From: Betaproteobacteria bacterium
GTDB taxonomy: Bacteria; Pseudomonadota; Gammaproteobacteria; Burkholderiales; SG8-39
DNA: 21,291 nucleotides
Assembly (NCBI GenBank): GCA_019237595.1
Contig: JAFAGU010000002.1
Coordinates: 1-21,291 of the forward strand
Reading direction: 5' to 3'
Part shown: in pieces, positions 7,745 through 15,145 of the stretch
Position numbering within the stretch: position 1 is the first letter of the stretch
Layout: the number at the start of each line of letters is the position of its first letter
Translations under genes and position numbers: made by a program
The notes under the pieces: generated by a model
What the model saw: only the letters and a program-made list of their open reading frames with translations
Told to the model about the DNA's origin: nothing
Databases searched by the model: none

Positions 7745-9262
7745 CTAACTATCTGCTTTCTTGTATTGTTTCGGCTTTGCCTTCGGCCGGGGCTTGGCCT
7801 TGCTCCGCGACTTGCCGGTGCTGCGCACTTCGACAGCCAGGCGCTGGCCGACCGAGAGCCGCCCGACGTGGTTCAGCCGCTTCAGGTCCTCGACGGTGAC
7901 CGAATAGCGCCGGGCGATGGAGGCGAGCGTTTCCCCCGGCTTCACGGTGTGGAAGATGCGGCGGTACACGACCGGAATCGGCGGCGCGTACATGATCGGC
8001 AGGCGCTCGAACGAGGCACCGGCGGTGCGGTCCACCGGCACGACGAGCAGGGTGGGCAAGCCGCGCGAGCGGGACGGGATGCCGTTCACCTGCTTGAGCT
8101 GGGCGAGCGTCATGCCGTGGCGCTTGGCGATCGTCTCGAGGGACTCGCCCTTCTTGGGCTGGTAGGTCTTCCAGGAGACGAGCGATTTCTGGTGCTTCTC
8201 GAGGTTCGCGTGGAAGACGTCGATCTTGTCCGCGGGAAGGATGATGCGCGGCGTGTCCGCGGCGCGGATGATCGGCCGGCTGAAGGCGGGATTGAGCGCG
8301 ATGAACTCCTCGACGGGCATCTCGGCGAGCTTCGCCGCGAGCTGCACGTCCATGTCCTGGACCTGCTCGTAGGTGACGAAATACGGCTCGTTCGGGATCG
8401 GCGAGAGGTCGATGGCGAAGGGCTTCGGGTCGCGGATGATGTTCTTCAGCGCCTGGAGCTTCGGGATGTACTGGCGCGTCTCGACCGGCATCGTGAGGTG
8501 CGCGTAGTCGGTCGGCTTGCCGGCGCGGCGGTTTTTCTCGATCGCGCGCGCGACCGCGCCTTCGCCCCAGTTATAGGAGGCGAGCGCGAGCTGCCAGTCC
8601 CCGTGCATGTCGTAGAGCTTGCTCAGGTACTCGAGCGCCGCGGCCGTGGACTCCACGATGTCGCGGCGCGCGTCGTACCACCAGTTCTGCTGGAGGTCGT
8701 AGCGCTTGCCGGTGCCCGGGATGAACTGCCAAAGGCCGGAGGCGTGCGCGCGCGAATATGCCATCGGGTTGAAGGCGCTCTCGACGATCGGCAGGAGGGC
8801 GAGCTCGGTCGGCATGCCTCGCTTCTCGAGCTCCTCGACGATGTGATACAGGTAGAGGCGGCTGCGGTCGAAGACGCGCTGCAGGTATTCCGGCCGCGCG
8901 GCGTAGAAGGCCATCTTGTCCCGCACGAGCGGGCTGTCGAGGTCGGGGATCGCAAAGCCGCGCCGGATCCGCTCCCAGAGATCCTCGGGCGGGACTGTGC
9001 GGTCGATCGTGACGATGCGCACCGAGCCGCCGAGCTCGCGCTTCTCGCCCTCGAAGGGCGGCAGCTTGGCGGCGTCGATCGGCTGGGCGGCCGGGGCGCG
9101 GCCGGAAGCGGGGGCTGGAGCGGCCGGCGTTTCCAATATGGGGCCGCTGGGCGCCGGCGTGGGCGCATCGCGCGGCCCGGGCGCGGAGGCGCAAGCGCTC
9201 AGCAGGAGCGCCGAAGCCACGGTGAGCGCTCCGAAAGCGCGGATCAGAAGCGGTTCTTCCAT
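7745..9262 (-). CDS. mltD: Membrane-bound lytic murein transglycosylase D with two LysM domains
   Basis: This outer-membrane lipoprotein cleaves the MurNAc-GlcNAc bond of peptidoglycan with formation of 1,6-anhydroMurNAc. The 505-residue product has a lipoprotein signal ending LLLSAC (Cys24), then a Pro/Ala-rich linker to about residue 65. The SLT catalytic domain has Glu161 in VESAFNPMAYSR, followed by SGLWQFIPGTGKRYDL, YDARRD and ALASYNWGEGAV, all typical of MltD. Two LysM peptidoglycan-binding repeats follow (YQPKKGESLETIAKRHGMTL and HTVKPGETLASIARRYSVTV). The tail is very basic, with a Lys/Pro run (KPRPKAKPKQYKK). The ATG at 9262 lies inside the end of gloB (19-nt overlap), so the two are probably co-transcribed and coupled. 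The mltD-gloB pairing is the same as in E. coli. Start choice is moderately sure. Confidence 0.95.
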   Translation of the reverse strand: MEEPLLIRAFGALTVASALLLSACASAPGPRDAPTPAPSGPILETPAAPAPASGRAPAAQPIDAAKLPPFEGEKRELGGSVRIVTIDRTVPPEDLWERIRRGFAIPDLDSPLVRDKMAFYAARPEYLQRVFDRSRLYLYHIVEELEKRGMPTELALLPIVESAFNPMAYSRAHASGLWQFIPGTGKRYDLQQNWWYDARRDIVESTAAALEYLSKLYDMHGDWQLALASYNWGEGAVARAIEKNRRAGKPTDYAHLTMPVETRQYIPKLQALKNIIRDPKPFAIDLSPIPNEPYFVTYEQVQDMDVQLAAKLAEMPVEEFIALNPAFSRPIIRAADTPRIILPADKIDVFHANLEKHQKSLVSWKTYQPKKGESLETIAKRHGMTLAQLKQVNGIPSRSRGLPTLLVVPVDRTAGASFERLPIMYAPPIPVVYRRIFHTVKPGETLASIARRYSVTVEDLKRLNHVGRLSVGQRLAVEVRSTGKSRSKAKPRPKAKPKQYKKADS

Positions 9263-10014
9263 TCGCGGATCGCGGCGAAGACCTGCGCGGGTGCGCCGAG
9301 GCGCTCGCCGAGATACTTGTTCGCTGATTCGACCACCGGCCGCTGGCGGCAGCGCAGGAAGGGATTGGTGGCTTTCTCCTCGCCGAGCGTGCTCGGCAGG
9401 GTGGGGCGGCCGGCCTCGCGAAGCCGGCGATCGCGCGCCTCGCGCTCAACGAGCGCGCGGTTCTCCGGCTCGACCGCCTTCGCGAAACCGATGTTCGCCA
9501 GCGTGTATTCGTGGCCGCAATACACTTTCGTCTCGTCCGGGAGCGCGGCGAGCTTCTCGAGCGATGCGTACATCTGCTCGGGCGTGCCTTCGAACACGCG
9601 GCCGCAGCCGCACGCGAAGAGCGTGTCGCCACAGAAAAGCGCGCCGGCCCCATAATAGGCAATGTGCGCGCGCGTGTGGCCCGGGATGTCGAGAACGGAA
9701 AACGAGGCGCCGATCTCCGGGACCTTCACTTCGTCTCCCTCCGATACGGGATGAGTAAGCGTCGGGATCGGCTCCCGCTTCGGCCCGTAGACCGGAACGC
9801 CCTTTCCGGCAACCTCCAGCAGCGCGGCCACGCCGCCAACGTGATCGGCGTGATGGTGCGTGGCGAGGATCGCGCAGAGCCGCAGCCCTTCCTTGCCGAG
9901 GTAGTCCAGCACGGGCGCGGCGTCTCCCGGATCGACGACCGCTGCGTTCCCTCCGGCGCGCAGCGTCCAGATGTAGTTGTCCTTGAATGCCTTGACGGGA
10001 ACGACCTGAAGCAT
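9244..10014 (-). CDS. gloB: Hydroxyacylglutathione hydrolase (glyoxalase II)
   Basis: This cytosolic metallo-beta-lactamase-fold enzyme hydrolyses S-D-lactoylglutathione to D-lactate and glutathione, the second step of methylglyoxal detoxification. The 256-residue protein opens with VPVKAFKDNYIWTL, a glyoxalase II hallmark, and carries the dinuclear metal motif THHHADH (52-58), IPGHTRAHIAY, FCGDTLFACGCGRVFEGTPE and YCGHEYTLAN. The C-terminal substrate-binding part (NPFLRCRQ) is present. The start at 10014 is preceded by AAGGA at usable spacing; an upstream in-frame ATG at 10092 would add 26 unrelated residues and is rejected. The start codon is interleaved with that of the divergent methyltransferase gene (CATG). 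Confidence 0.96.
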   Translation of the reverse strand: MLQVVPVKAFKDNYIWTLRAGGNAAVVDPGDAAPVLDYLGKEGLRLCAILATHHHADHVGGVAALLEVAGKGVPVYGPKREPIPTLTHPVSEGDEVKVPEIGASFSVLDIPGHTRAHIAYYGAGALFCGDTLFACGCGRVFEGTPEQMYASLEKLAALPDETKVYCGHEYTLANIGFAKAVEPENRALVEREARDRRLREAGRPTLPSTLGEEKATNPFLRCRQRPVVESANKYLGERLGAPAQVFAAIREWKNRF

Positions 10015-10780
10015 GGACCGGCGATCCTTCGTGCAGAACGGGGCGCAGAAGTATAACGGTGGCCGTTCGTCGCTTTCTGCGTGGCTTCCCACCCCGCAGG
10101 GCGCCTACGTGCTCGAATGGGAGCTCGCCCAGTTTGACAGCGCCGTCGAGGATGTGTTCGGGTTCCGGGCGGTGCAGGTCGGCCTACCCGAAGTCGATTT
10201 TCTGCGACAGAACCGGATCCCGTACCGCTTTTCGGTCGCGCTCGAGCCGGGCGCGCGGGTCGCGGCTGATCCGCTGCAGATGCCGATTGCGACCCAGAGC
10301 GTGGACCTCGTCGTGCTGCCGCACGTGCTCGAGAACCACGACGATCCGCACCAGGTGCTTCGCGAGACCGAGCGGGTGCTCGTGCCCGACGGGCATGTGG
10401 TGATCTCCGGGTTCAATCCCGCGTCCCTCTGGCGCTTGCGGCAGCTTTTCGGTCGCAACGAGGCGCCCTGGGACGCCAGCTACATCGGGCTCCTACGCCT
10501 GCGCGACTGGTTGCGCGTCCTGGGGTTCGAGCTGAACGGCGGAAAGTTCGGCTGCTATGCGCCGCCGTTCCGCGAAGAGCTGTGGCTGCGCCGCTTCGCC
10601 TTCATGGAAAAGGCGGGGGCGCGCTGGTGGCCGATCACTGGCGGCGTCTACGTCGTGCGCGCGGTGAAGCGCGTGCCGGGCATGCGCGTCGTCACGCCGG
10701 CGTGGCGCAAGGAGCGCGCGCGGCGCCGGGCGCTCGCCGCGATCCCGCAGCGCTCGCACAAGAACAATTCCCATGGATGA
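10013..10780 (+). CDS. YafS-like class I SAM-dependent methyltransferase-fold protein
   Basis: This protein of 255 residues has the Methyltransf_11 signature in its middle: ADPLQMPIATQSVDLVVLPH, then HQVLRETERVLVPDGHVVIS followed by GFNP. This matches E. coli YafS, which also lies between gloB and rnhA. The usual glycine-rich SAM motif I is degenerate: where LDLGCGTG is expected, the sequence reads VQVGLPEVD. Whether it binds SAM or has a methyltransferase activity is therefore unproven, and its substrate is unknown. The start is uncertain. ATG 10013 overlaps the gloB start on the other strand and has no good Shine-Dalgarno; GTG 10031 is an alternative that keeps the conserved WLPTPQGAYVLEWE segment. 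The C-terminus is very basic (WRKERARRRALAAIPQRSHK). Its end overlaps rnhA by 8 nt. Confidence 0.85.
   Translation: MDRRSFVQNGAQKYNGGRSSLSAWLPTPQGAYVLEWELAQFDSAVEDVFGFRAVQVGLPEVDFLRQNRIPYRFSVALEPGARVAADPLQMPIATQSVDLVVLPHVLENHDDPHQVLRETERVLVPDGHVVISGFNPASLWRLRQLFGRNEAPWDASYIGLLRLRDWLRVLGFELNGGKFGCYAPPFREELWLRRFAFMEKAGARWWPITGGVYVVRAVKRVPGMRVVTPAWRKERARRRALAAIPQRSHKNNSHG
10050..10067. promoter_or_regulatory. Two-way -10 element and inverted repeat near gloB/methyltransferase starts
   Basis: On the minus strand 10055-10050 reads TATACT, one mismatch from the -10 consensus and about 36 nt upstream of the gloB ATG, leaving room for a short leader with its ribosome site. On the plus strand 10052-10057 reads TATAAC. 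The element runs into the inverted repeat AACGG-TGG-CCGTT (10055-10067). The gloB promoter is plausible. A plus-strand promoter here would start transcription inside the annotated methyltransferase gene, so that direction is doubtful. No clear -35 is seen either way. Confidence 0.4.
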
Positions 10781-11207
10781 GGCGCTCGTCGAGATCTTCA
10801 CCGACGGCGCTTGCAAGGGAAACCCGGGACCCGGCGGGTGGGGCGCCCTCCTCAGGTCGGGAACCCGGGAAAAGGAGCTCTGGGGCGGCGAAGCGCAGAC
10901 GACCAACAACCGCATGGAGCTCATGGCGGTGATCCGCGCCCTCGAGGCGCTGAAGCAGCCTACCCGCGCGCGCGTCTACACCGACTCGCAATACGTGCAG
11001 AAGGGCATCTCGGAGTGGGTGCGCAAGTGGAAGCGCAACGGCTGGAAGACCGCGGACAGGAAAGCCGTCAAGAACGACGACCTGTGGCGCGAGCTCGACG
11101 AGCTCGCCGCCCGTCACGAGATCGAGTGGCACTGGGTGAAGGGCCACGCAGGACATCCTGAGAATGAAAGAGCCGACGCGCTCGCGAACAAGGGGATACC
11201 GCTTTGA
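10773..11207 (+). CDS. rnhA: Ribonuclease HI
   Basis: RNase HI cuts the RNA strand of RNA-DNA hybrids, removing R-loops and primers. The 144-residue length is normal. All catalytic residues are present: Asp11 (FTDGACKGNPGPGGWG), Glu49 (NNRMEL), Asp71 (YTDSQYV), His125 (VKGHAGH) and Asp135 (ENERADALAN). The basic handle region (WVRKWKRNGWKT) is also present, so this is the bacterial type I form. The start lies within the end of the methyltransferase gene (8-nt overlap). The stop TGA overlaps the TTG start of dnaQ, so the two are coupled and co-directional. In E. coli the two genes diverge instead. Confidence 0.98.
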   Translation: MDEALVEIFTDGACKGNPGPGGWGALLRSGTREKELWGGEAQTTNNRMELMAVIRALEALKQPTRARVYTDSQYVQKGISEWVRKWKRNGWKTADRKAVKNDDLWRELDELAARHEIEWHWVKGHAGHPENERADALANKGIPL

Positions 11208-11917
11208 CGAGACAGATCGTCCTCGACACGGAAACCACCGGCCTCAACGCCAAGCTCGGCGATCGCGTGATCGAGATCGGCTGCATCGAGATCGCGAGCC
11301 GGCGCTTCACCGAACGCAACTTCCACGCGTACGTCAACCCGGGGCGCGACATCGACGAGGGCGCGCTCAAGGTCCACGGCCTGTCCAAGGAGTTTCTGGC
11401 GGACAAGCCGGCCTTCGCCGAGGTCGCCGGAGACTTCGTCGCCTACGTCCAGGGAGCGGAGCTCGTCATCCACAACGCCGACTTCGACGTCGAGTTCCTC
11501 GACCTCGAGCTCAAGCTCGCCGGCCTCGGAAGGCTCTCCGACTACGCAGGCAAGATCACCGACACGCTCGCCCTCGCGCGCGAGCTCCATCCGGGCAAGA
11601 AGAACTCCCTCGACGCGCTCTGCGAGCGCTACGCGATCGACAATTCCAACCGCACTTTCCACGGCGCGCTCCTCGACGCGCGCCTGCTCGCCGAGTGTTT
11701 TCTCGCCATGACGCGCGGCCAGGAGAGCCTCATGATGGAGCTCGAGGCCCCCGCCGCGGCCGCATCGGCGCTCGCGGCGCTGAAGGTGGACGTCTCGCGG
11801 CTCATGGTCGTGCGCGCCACGGACGAGGAGGCGGCGCTGCACGAGCAATACCTCGATGCCATGGAGAAGGAGGCCAAAGGACCGCCGTTATGGCGTCGTA
11901 TACTTGGAACGGCGTGA
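11204..11917 (+). CDS. dnaQ: DNA polymerase III epsilon subunit, 3'-5' proofreading exonuclease
   Basis: The epsilon subunit proofreads for the replicative polymerase. The 237 residues hold the DEDDh exonuclease motifs: Asp8 and Glu10 (LDTETTG), Asp95 (HNADFDVEFL), and His153 with Asp158 (HGALLDAR). After the nuclease domain, QESLMM (173-178) sits where E. coli epsilon has its beta-clamp-binding peptide, and the C-terminal segment (DEEAALHEQYLDAMEKEAKG) corresponds to the part that contacts the polymerase alpha subunit. The start is TTG at 11204, overlapping the rnhA stop as TTGA. No in-frame ATG gives an intact exo I motif, which decides the start. The rare start and overlap suggest expression depends on rnhA translation. 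Confidence 0.95.
   Translation: MTRQIVLDTETTGLNAKLGDRVIEIGCIEIASRRFTERNFHAYVNPGRDIDEGALKVHGLSKEFLADKPAFAEVAGDFVAYVQGAELVIHNADFDVEFLDLELKLAGLGRLSDYAGKITDTLALARELHPGKKNSLDALCERYAIDNSNRTFHGALLDARLLAECFLAMTRGQESLMMELEAPAAAASALAALKVDVSRLMVVRATDEEAALHEQYLDAMEKEAKGPPLWRRILGTA
11899..11904 (+). promoter_or_regulatory. Possible -10 element for the acyl-CoA synthetase operon, inside the end of dnaQ
   Basis: TATACT lies 20 nt before the GTG start of the acyl-CoA synthetase, in GC-rich surroundings where such hexamers are scarce. Transcription would start near 11911, just ahead of a GAGGA ribosome site at 11916-11920. No -35 is recognisable at normal spacing, so read-through from dnaQ is equally possible. 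Confidence 0.3.
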
Positions 11918-11924
11918 GGACTGC

Positions 11925-13559
11925 GTGAATCCCTTCGAGCGCGACCTGGACAAGAATCCGGCGAACTACGCGCCGCTCACGCCGCTTTCGTTCCTCGAGC
12001 GCTCGGCGTATGTCTATCCCGATCGCGTCTCGGTCATCCACGGGGCTTCGCGCTACACGTGGCGCCAGACCTACGAGCGTGCGCGCCGCCTCGGCTCCGC
12101 GCTCGCCCGGCGGGGAATCGGACCCGGACACACCGTCGCGGCGATGCTGCCCAACATCCCGGCGATGTACGAGGCGCATTTCGGCGTCGCGATGTGCGGC
12201 GCGGTGCTGAACACCGTCAACACGCGGCTCGACGCCGACGCGATCGCGTTCATGCTCGAGCATGGCGAGGCGCGCGTGCTCCTGACCGACCTTGAATTCT
12301 CGGGGACGATCGAGAAAGCGCTGCAGAAGCTCAAGTCGAAGCCGGTCGTGATCGATGTCGTCGATCCCGAATATCCAGGCGGCAAGCGCCTGGGGGAGCG
12401 AACGTACGAGGAGCTCCTCGCGGAAGGCGACGCGGCGTTCGCATGGCGCTGGCCGCAGGACGAGTGGGAGGCGATCTCCCTCAACTACACCTCCGGCACG
12501 ACCGGCAACCCGAAGGGCGTCGTCTACCACCATCGCGGCGCTTACCTGAACGGCCTGGGAAACATCGTGGCCTGGGGAATGCCTCACCACTCGGTCTACC
12601 TGTGGACGCTGCCGATGTTCCACTGCAACGGCTGGTGCTTCCCGTGGACCATGGCGGCCAATGCGGGGGTGAACGTGTGCCTGCGCAGGGTAGAGCCCGA
12701 GCTTATTTTTTCGTTGATGAAGCAAAACCGGGTCACGCACTACTGCGGCGCGCCGATCGTTCACCAGATGCTCATCAACGCCCCAGCGGCTCTTCGCAAA
12801 GGCATCGACTGGACGGTCAACTGCCTCGTTGCCGGCGCGGCGCCGCCGGCGGCCGTAATTGAGGGCATGCAGCAGATCGGCTTCAACATCACGCACGTAT
12901 ATGGCCTCACTGAGACTTATGGCCCGGCTACCGTTTGTGCGAAGTCTCCCGACTGGGCAACGCTTCCGCTCGCCGACCAGGTGCGCCTGAACGGCCGGCA
13001 GGGCGTGCGCTACCACGTCGAGGAAGGGCTTACGGTCATGGACCCAGAGACGATGCAGCCCGTGCCCGCGGACGGCGAGACGATGGGCGAGATCATGTTC
13101 CGCGGCAACATCACGATGAAGGGCTACCTGAAGAACCCGAAGGCTTCGCAGGAAGCGTTCCGCGGCGGCTGGTTCCACTCCGGCGACCTCGCGGTCATGC
13201 AGCCAGACGGCTACGTGAAGATCAAGGACCGGTCCAAGGACATCATCATCTCCGGGGGCGAGAACATCTCGTCCATCGAGGTGGAGGACATCCTTTACCG
13301 CCATCCCGCCGTCATGGCGGCCGCCGTCGTCGCCATGCCCGACGACAAGTGGGGCGAGACGCCCTGTGCCTTCGTCGAATTGAAAAAAGATTCCGAGGTG
13401 AGCGAGCGCGAGATCATCGACTTCTGCCGGCAGCACATGGCGAGGTTCAAGGCGCCGCGCGCGGTGGTCTTCGGCGAGCTGCCCAAGACCTCCACCGGCA
13501 AGATCCAGAAGTTCATGCTGCGCGAGAAGGCGAAGTCCACCTCGGCAATCGACACCTAG
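11925..13559 (+). CDS. AMP-forming acyl-CoA synthetase (ligase)
   Basis: This ANL-superfamily enzyme activates a carboxylic acid to its acyl-CoA via an acyl-adenylate. The 544-residue protein has the phosphate-binding loop YTSGTTGNPKG (188-198), the adenine motif YGLTETYG (326-333), the hinge/A8 region (KIKDRSKDIIISGGENISSI) and the C-terminal catalytic Lys526 in STGKIQK. It resembles medium-chain or AlkK/DmdB-type ligases; the acid cannot be named from sequence. The GTG start at 11925 gives VNPFERDLDKNPANYAPLTP, a common N-terminus in this subfamily, with GAGGA just upstream; an in-frame ATG at 11856 would add 23 residues encoded in the end of dnaQ. It begins a co-directional run with a crotonase-fold gene and a full Liv transporter. 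Some codon stretches are A/T-richer than the neighbours (about 12700-12730 and 13380-13395). Confidence 0.93.
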   Translation: MNPFERDLDKNPANYAPLTPLSFLERSAYVYPDRVSVIHGASRYTWRQTYERARRLGSALARRGIGPGHTVAAMLPNIPAMYEAHFGVAMCGAVLNTVNTRLDADAIAFMLEHGEARVLLTDLEFSGTIEKALQKLKSKPVVIDVVDPEYPGGKRLGERTYEELLAEGDAAFAWRWPQDEWEAISLNYTSGTTGNPKGVVYHHRGAYLNGLGNIVAWGMPHHSVYLWTLPMFHCNGWCFPWTMAANAGVNVCLRRVEPELIFSLMKQNRVTHYCGAPIVHQMLINAPAALRKGIDWTVNCLVAGAAPPAAVIEGMQQIGFNITHVYGLTETYGPATVCAKSPDWATLPLADQVRLNGRQGVRYHVEEGLTVMDPETMQPVPADGETMGEIMFRGNITMKGYLKNPKASQEAFRGGWFHSGDLAVMQPDGYVKIKDRSKDIIISGGENISSIEVEDILYRHPAVMAAAVVAMPDDKWGETPCAFVELKKDSEVSEREIIDFCRQHMARFKAPRAVVFGELPKTSTGKIQKFMLREKAKSTSAIDT

Positions 13560-13561
13560 CG

Positions 13562-14356
13562 ATGAGCGCGAACCCCAAGGCCGAAGAAGCCGTGCTGCTG
13601 CGCGAGGACCGCGAGGGCATCTGCGCGCTCACCATGAACCGCCCCGCGCAGATGAACCTCCTGACGAGCGAGATGTTGGGCGCGCTCCAGGACGCGTTTG
13701 ATTCATTGAAAAGCGATTCGAACGTTCGCGTCGTCGTCCTTCGCGCTGCCGGGAAGGGTTTCTGCGCCGGGCACGACCTCAAGGAAATCCGCGCGCTTCG
13801 CGAGCAGCCGAAGATCGCGCAGCTCTTCAAGCAGTGCAGCCGCATGATGCAGACGATCGCGCAGATGCCGCAGCCCGTGATCGCGCGGGTCCAGGGCGCT
13901 GCCGCGGCGGCCGGATGCCAGCTCGTCGCGCAGTGCGACCTTGCGGTGGCTTCCGAAGCCGCGAAGTTCACCACGCCGGGCGTGACCTGGGGGTTCTTCT
14001 GCTCCACCCCGGGCGTGGCGATCGGGCGCAATCTCCAGAGGAAGCACGCCATGGAGATGCTGCTCACTGGCGACGTCATCGACGCGCGTCGCGCACTGGA
14101 ATGGGGCCTCGTCAACTCCGTCGTCCCGGCCGAGCAGCTCGATGCTGAAGTTCTCAATCTTGCAAGAAAGATCGCCGACAAGCCCCCGGCCACCGTCGCC
14201 GCGGGGAAGCGCGCTTTCTATCAGCAGATGGACCTCGGCCTGGAGAAGGCCTACGCGCTCGCCTCGGAGGTCATCGCCTCGAGCTTCGCGCACCAGGAGG
14301 GACGCGCGGGAATGGACGCCTTCATCGACAAAAAACCCCCGCCGAAGCGTGTATGA
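13562..14356 (+). CDS. Crotonase-fold protein (ECHDC3-like enoyl-CoA hydratase family) lacking catalytic glutamates
   Basis: The 264-residue protein belongs to the enoyl-CoA hydratase/isomerase superfamily: the CoA-binding and oxyanion-hole segments LRAAGKGFCAGHDLKEIRAL and VIARVQGAAAAAGCQLVAQC are clear. The two glutamates that activate water in true hydratases are replaced, by Gln120 (GCQL where GCEL is expected) and by Gly140 (FTTPGVTWG where PE is expected). The pattern FTTPGVTWGFFCSTPGVAIG is that of the ECHDC3 group, whose reaction is not established. It is therefore unsafe to call it a beta-oxidation hydratase. The start (ATG 13562) is two bases after the ligase stop, so translation is likely coupled, and it probably acts on the CoA ester the ligase makes. 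Family call is firm; activity is unknown. Confidence 0.9.
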   Translation: MSANPKAEEAVLLREDREGICALTMNRPAQMNLLTSEMLGALQDAFDSLKSDSNVRVVVLRAAGKGFCAGHDLKEIRALREQPKIAQLFKQCSRMMQTIAQMPQPVIARVQGAAAAAGCQLVAQCDLAVASEAAKFTTPGVTWGFFCSTPGVAIGRNLQRKHAMEMLLTGDVIDARRALEWGLVNSVVPAEQLDAEVLNLARKIADKPPATVAAGKRAFYQQMDLGLEKAYALASEVIASSFAHQEGRAGMDAFIDKKPPPKRV

Positions 14357-14386
14357 TCGCGCCGCGCCGAGGAGGGCGCACGCAGC

Positions 14387-15145
14387 TTGTCCGATGACGT
14401 CATTCTCGAAACGCGCGGGCTGACGAAGGAATTCAAGGGCTTCGTCGCCGTCAATAACGTTGCCTTGCGCGTGCGGCGCGGCACGATCCACGCGCTGATC
14501 GGGCCGAACGGCGCCGGCAAGACCACCTGCTTCAACCTCCTCACGCACTTTCTCGAGCCCACGCGCGGCAGCATCTTCTACAAGGGCAACGACATCACCG
14601 GTTCGCCGCCGGCGCGCATCGCCCGCGCCGGGCTCGTGCGCTCCTTCCAGATTTCGGCCGTATTCCCGCACCTGACGGTGCTCGAGAACGTGCGAATCGC
14701 CCTGCAGCGCAAGAAGCGCGGGCCGTCCTTCGACTTCTGGGTGTCCGAGAAAACGCTCGAGCAGCTGAACAGCCCGGCGCGCGAGCTGATCCACGCGGTG
14801 GGCCTCGAGGAATTCGAAGGCACGATCGCCGTCGAGCTTCCCTACGGGCGCAAGCGCGCGCTCGAGATCGCCACGACGCTGGCGCTCGACCCGGAGGTCA
14901 TGCTGCTCGACGAGCCTACCGCCGGAATGACGCATTCCGACGTCGAGCGCATCACCGCGCTCGTCAAGCGCGTGTCGGCCAATCGCACGGTCCTCATGGT
15001 GGAGCACAACCTGTCCGTGGTCTCCACGCTTTCCAACACGATCACCGTCCTCCAGCGCGGCGAGATCCTGGCCGAGGGCGATTACGCCAGCGTCTCGAAG
15101 AACCCGCAGGTCGTCGAGGCTTACCTCGGAGCCGGCCATGGGTGA
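14387..15145 (+). CDS. livG: Liv-type ABC transporter ATPase LivG
   Basis: This is the first ATPase of a branched-chain-amino-acid-type (HAAT) importer. The 252 residues have Walker A GPNGAGKT (39-46), the LivG-typical RSFQISAVFPHLTVLENVRI, a family-variant signature LPYGRKRALEIA in place of LSGGQ, Walker B VMLLDEPTAGM and the switch His in VEHNLSVV. The start is TTG at 14387, preceded by GGAGG (14371-14375) at a slightly long 11-nt spacing. No in-frame ATG upstream is available before the crotonase stop, 30 nt away. The end overlaps livF by 8 nt. The symbol denotes the family; the solute may be an organic or aromatic acid rather than an amino acid, given the ligase in the operon. Confidence 0.93.
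   Translation: MSDDVILETRGLTKEFKGFVAVNNVALRVRRGTIHALIGPNGAGKTTCFNLLTHFLEPTRGSIFYKGNDITGSPPARIARAGLVRSFQISAVFPHLTVLENVRIALQRKKRGPSFDFWVSEKTLEQLNSPARELIHAVGLEEFEGTIAVELPYGRKRALEIATTLALDPEVMLLDEPTAGMTHSDVERITALVKRVSANRTVLMVEHNLSVVSTLSNTITVLQRGEILAEGDYASVSKNPQVVEAYLGAGHG

Noticed and set aside
7766..9655. 629-codon open frame on the plus strand
   Set aside because: Antisense to mltD and gloB, both of which have intact catalytic motifs; the product resembles nothing and is a composition artefact.
11802..13436. 544-codon open frame on the minus strand
   Set aside because: Mirror of the acyl-CoA synthetase, no recognisable domain.
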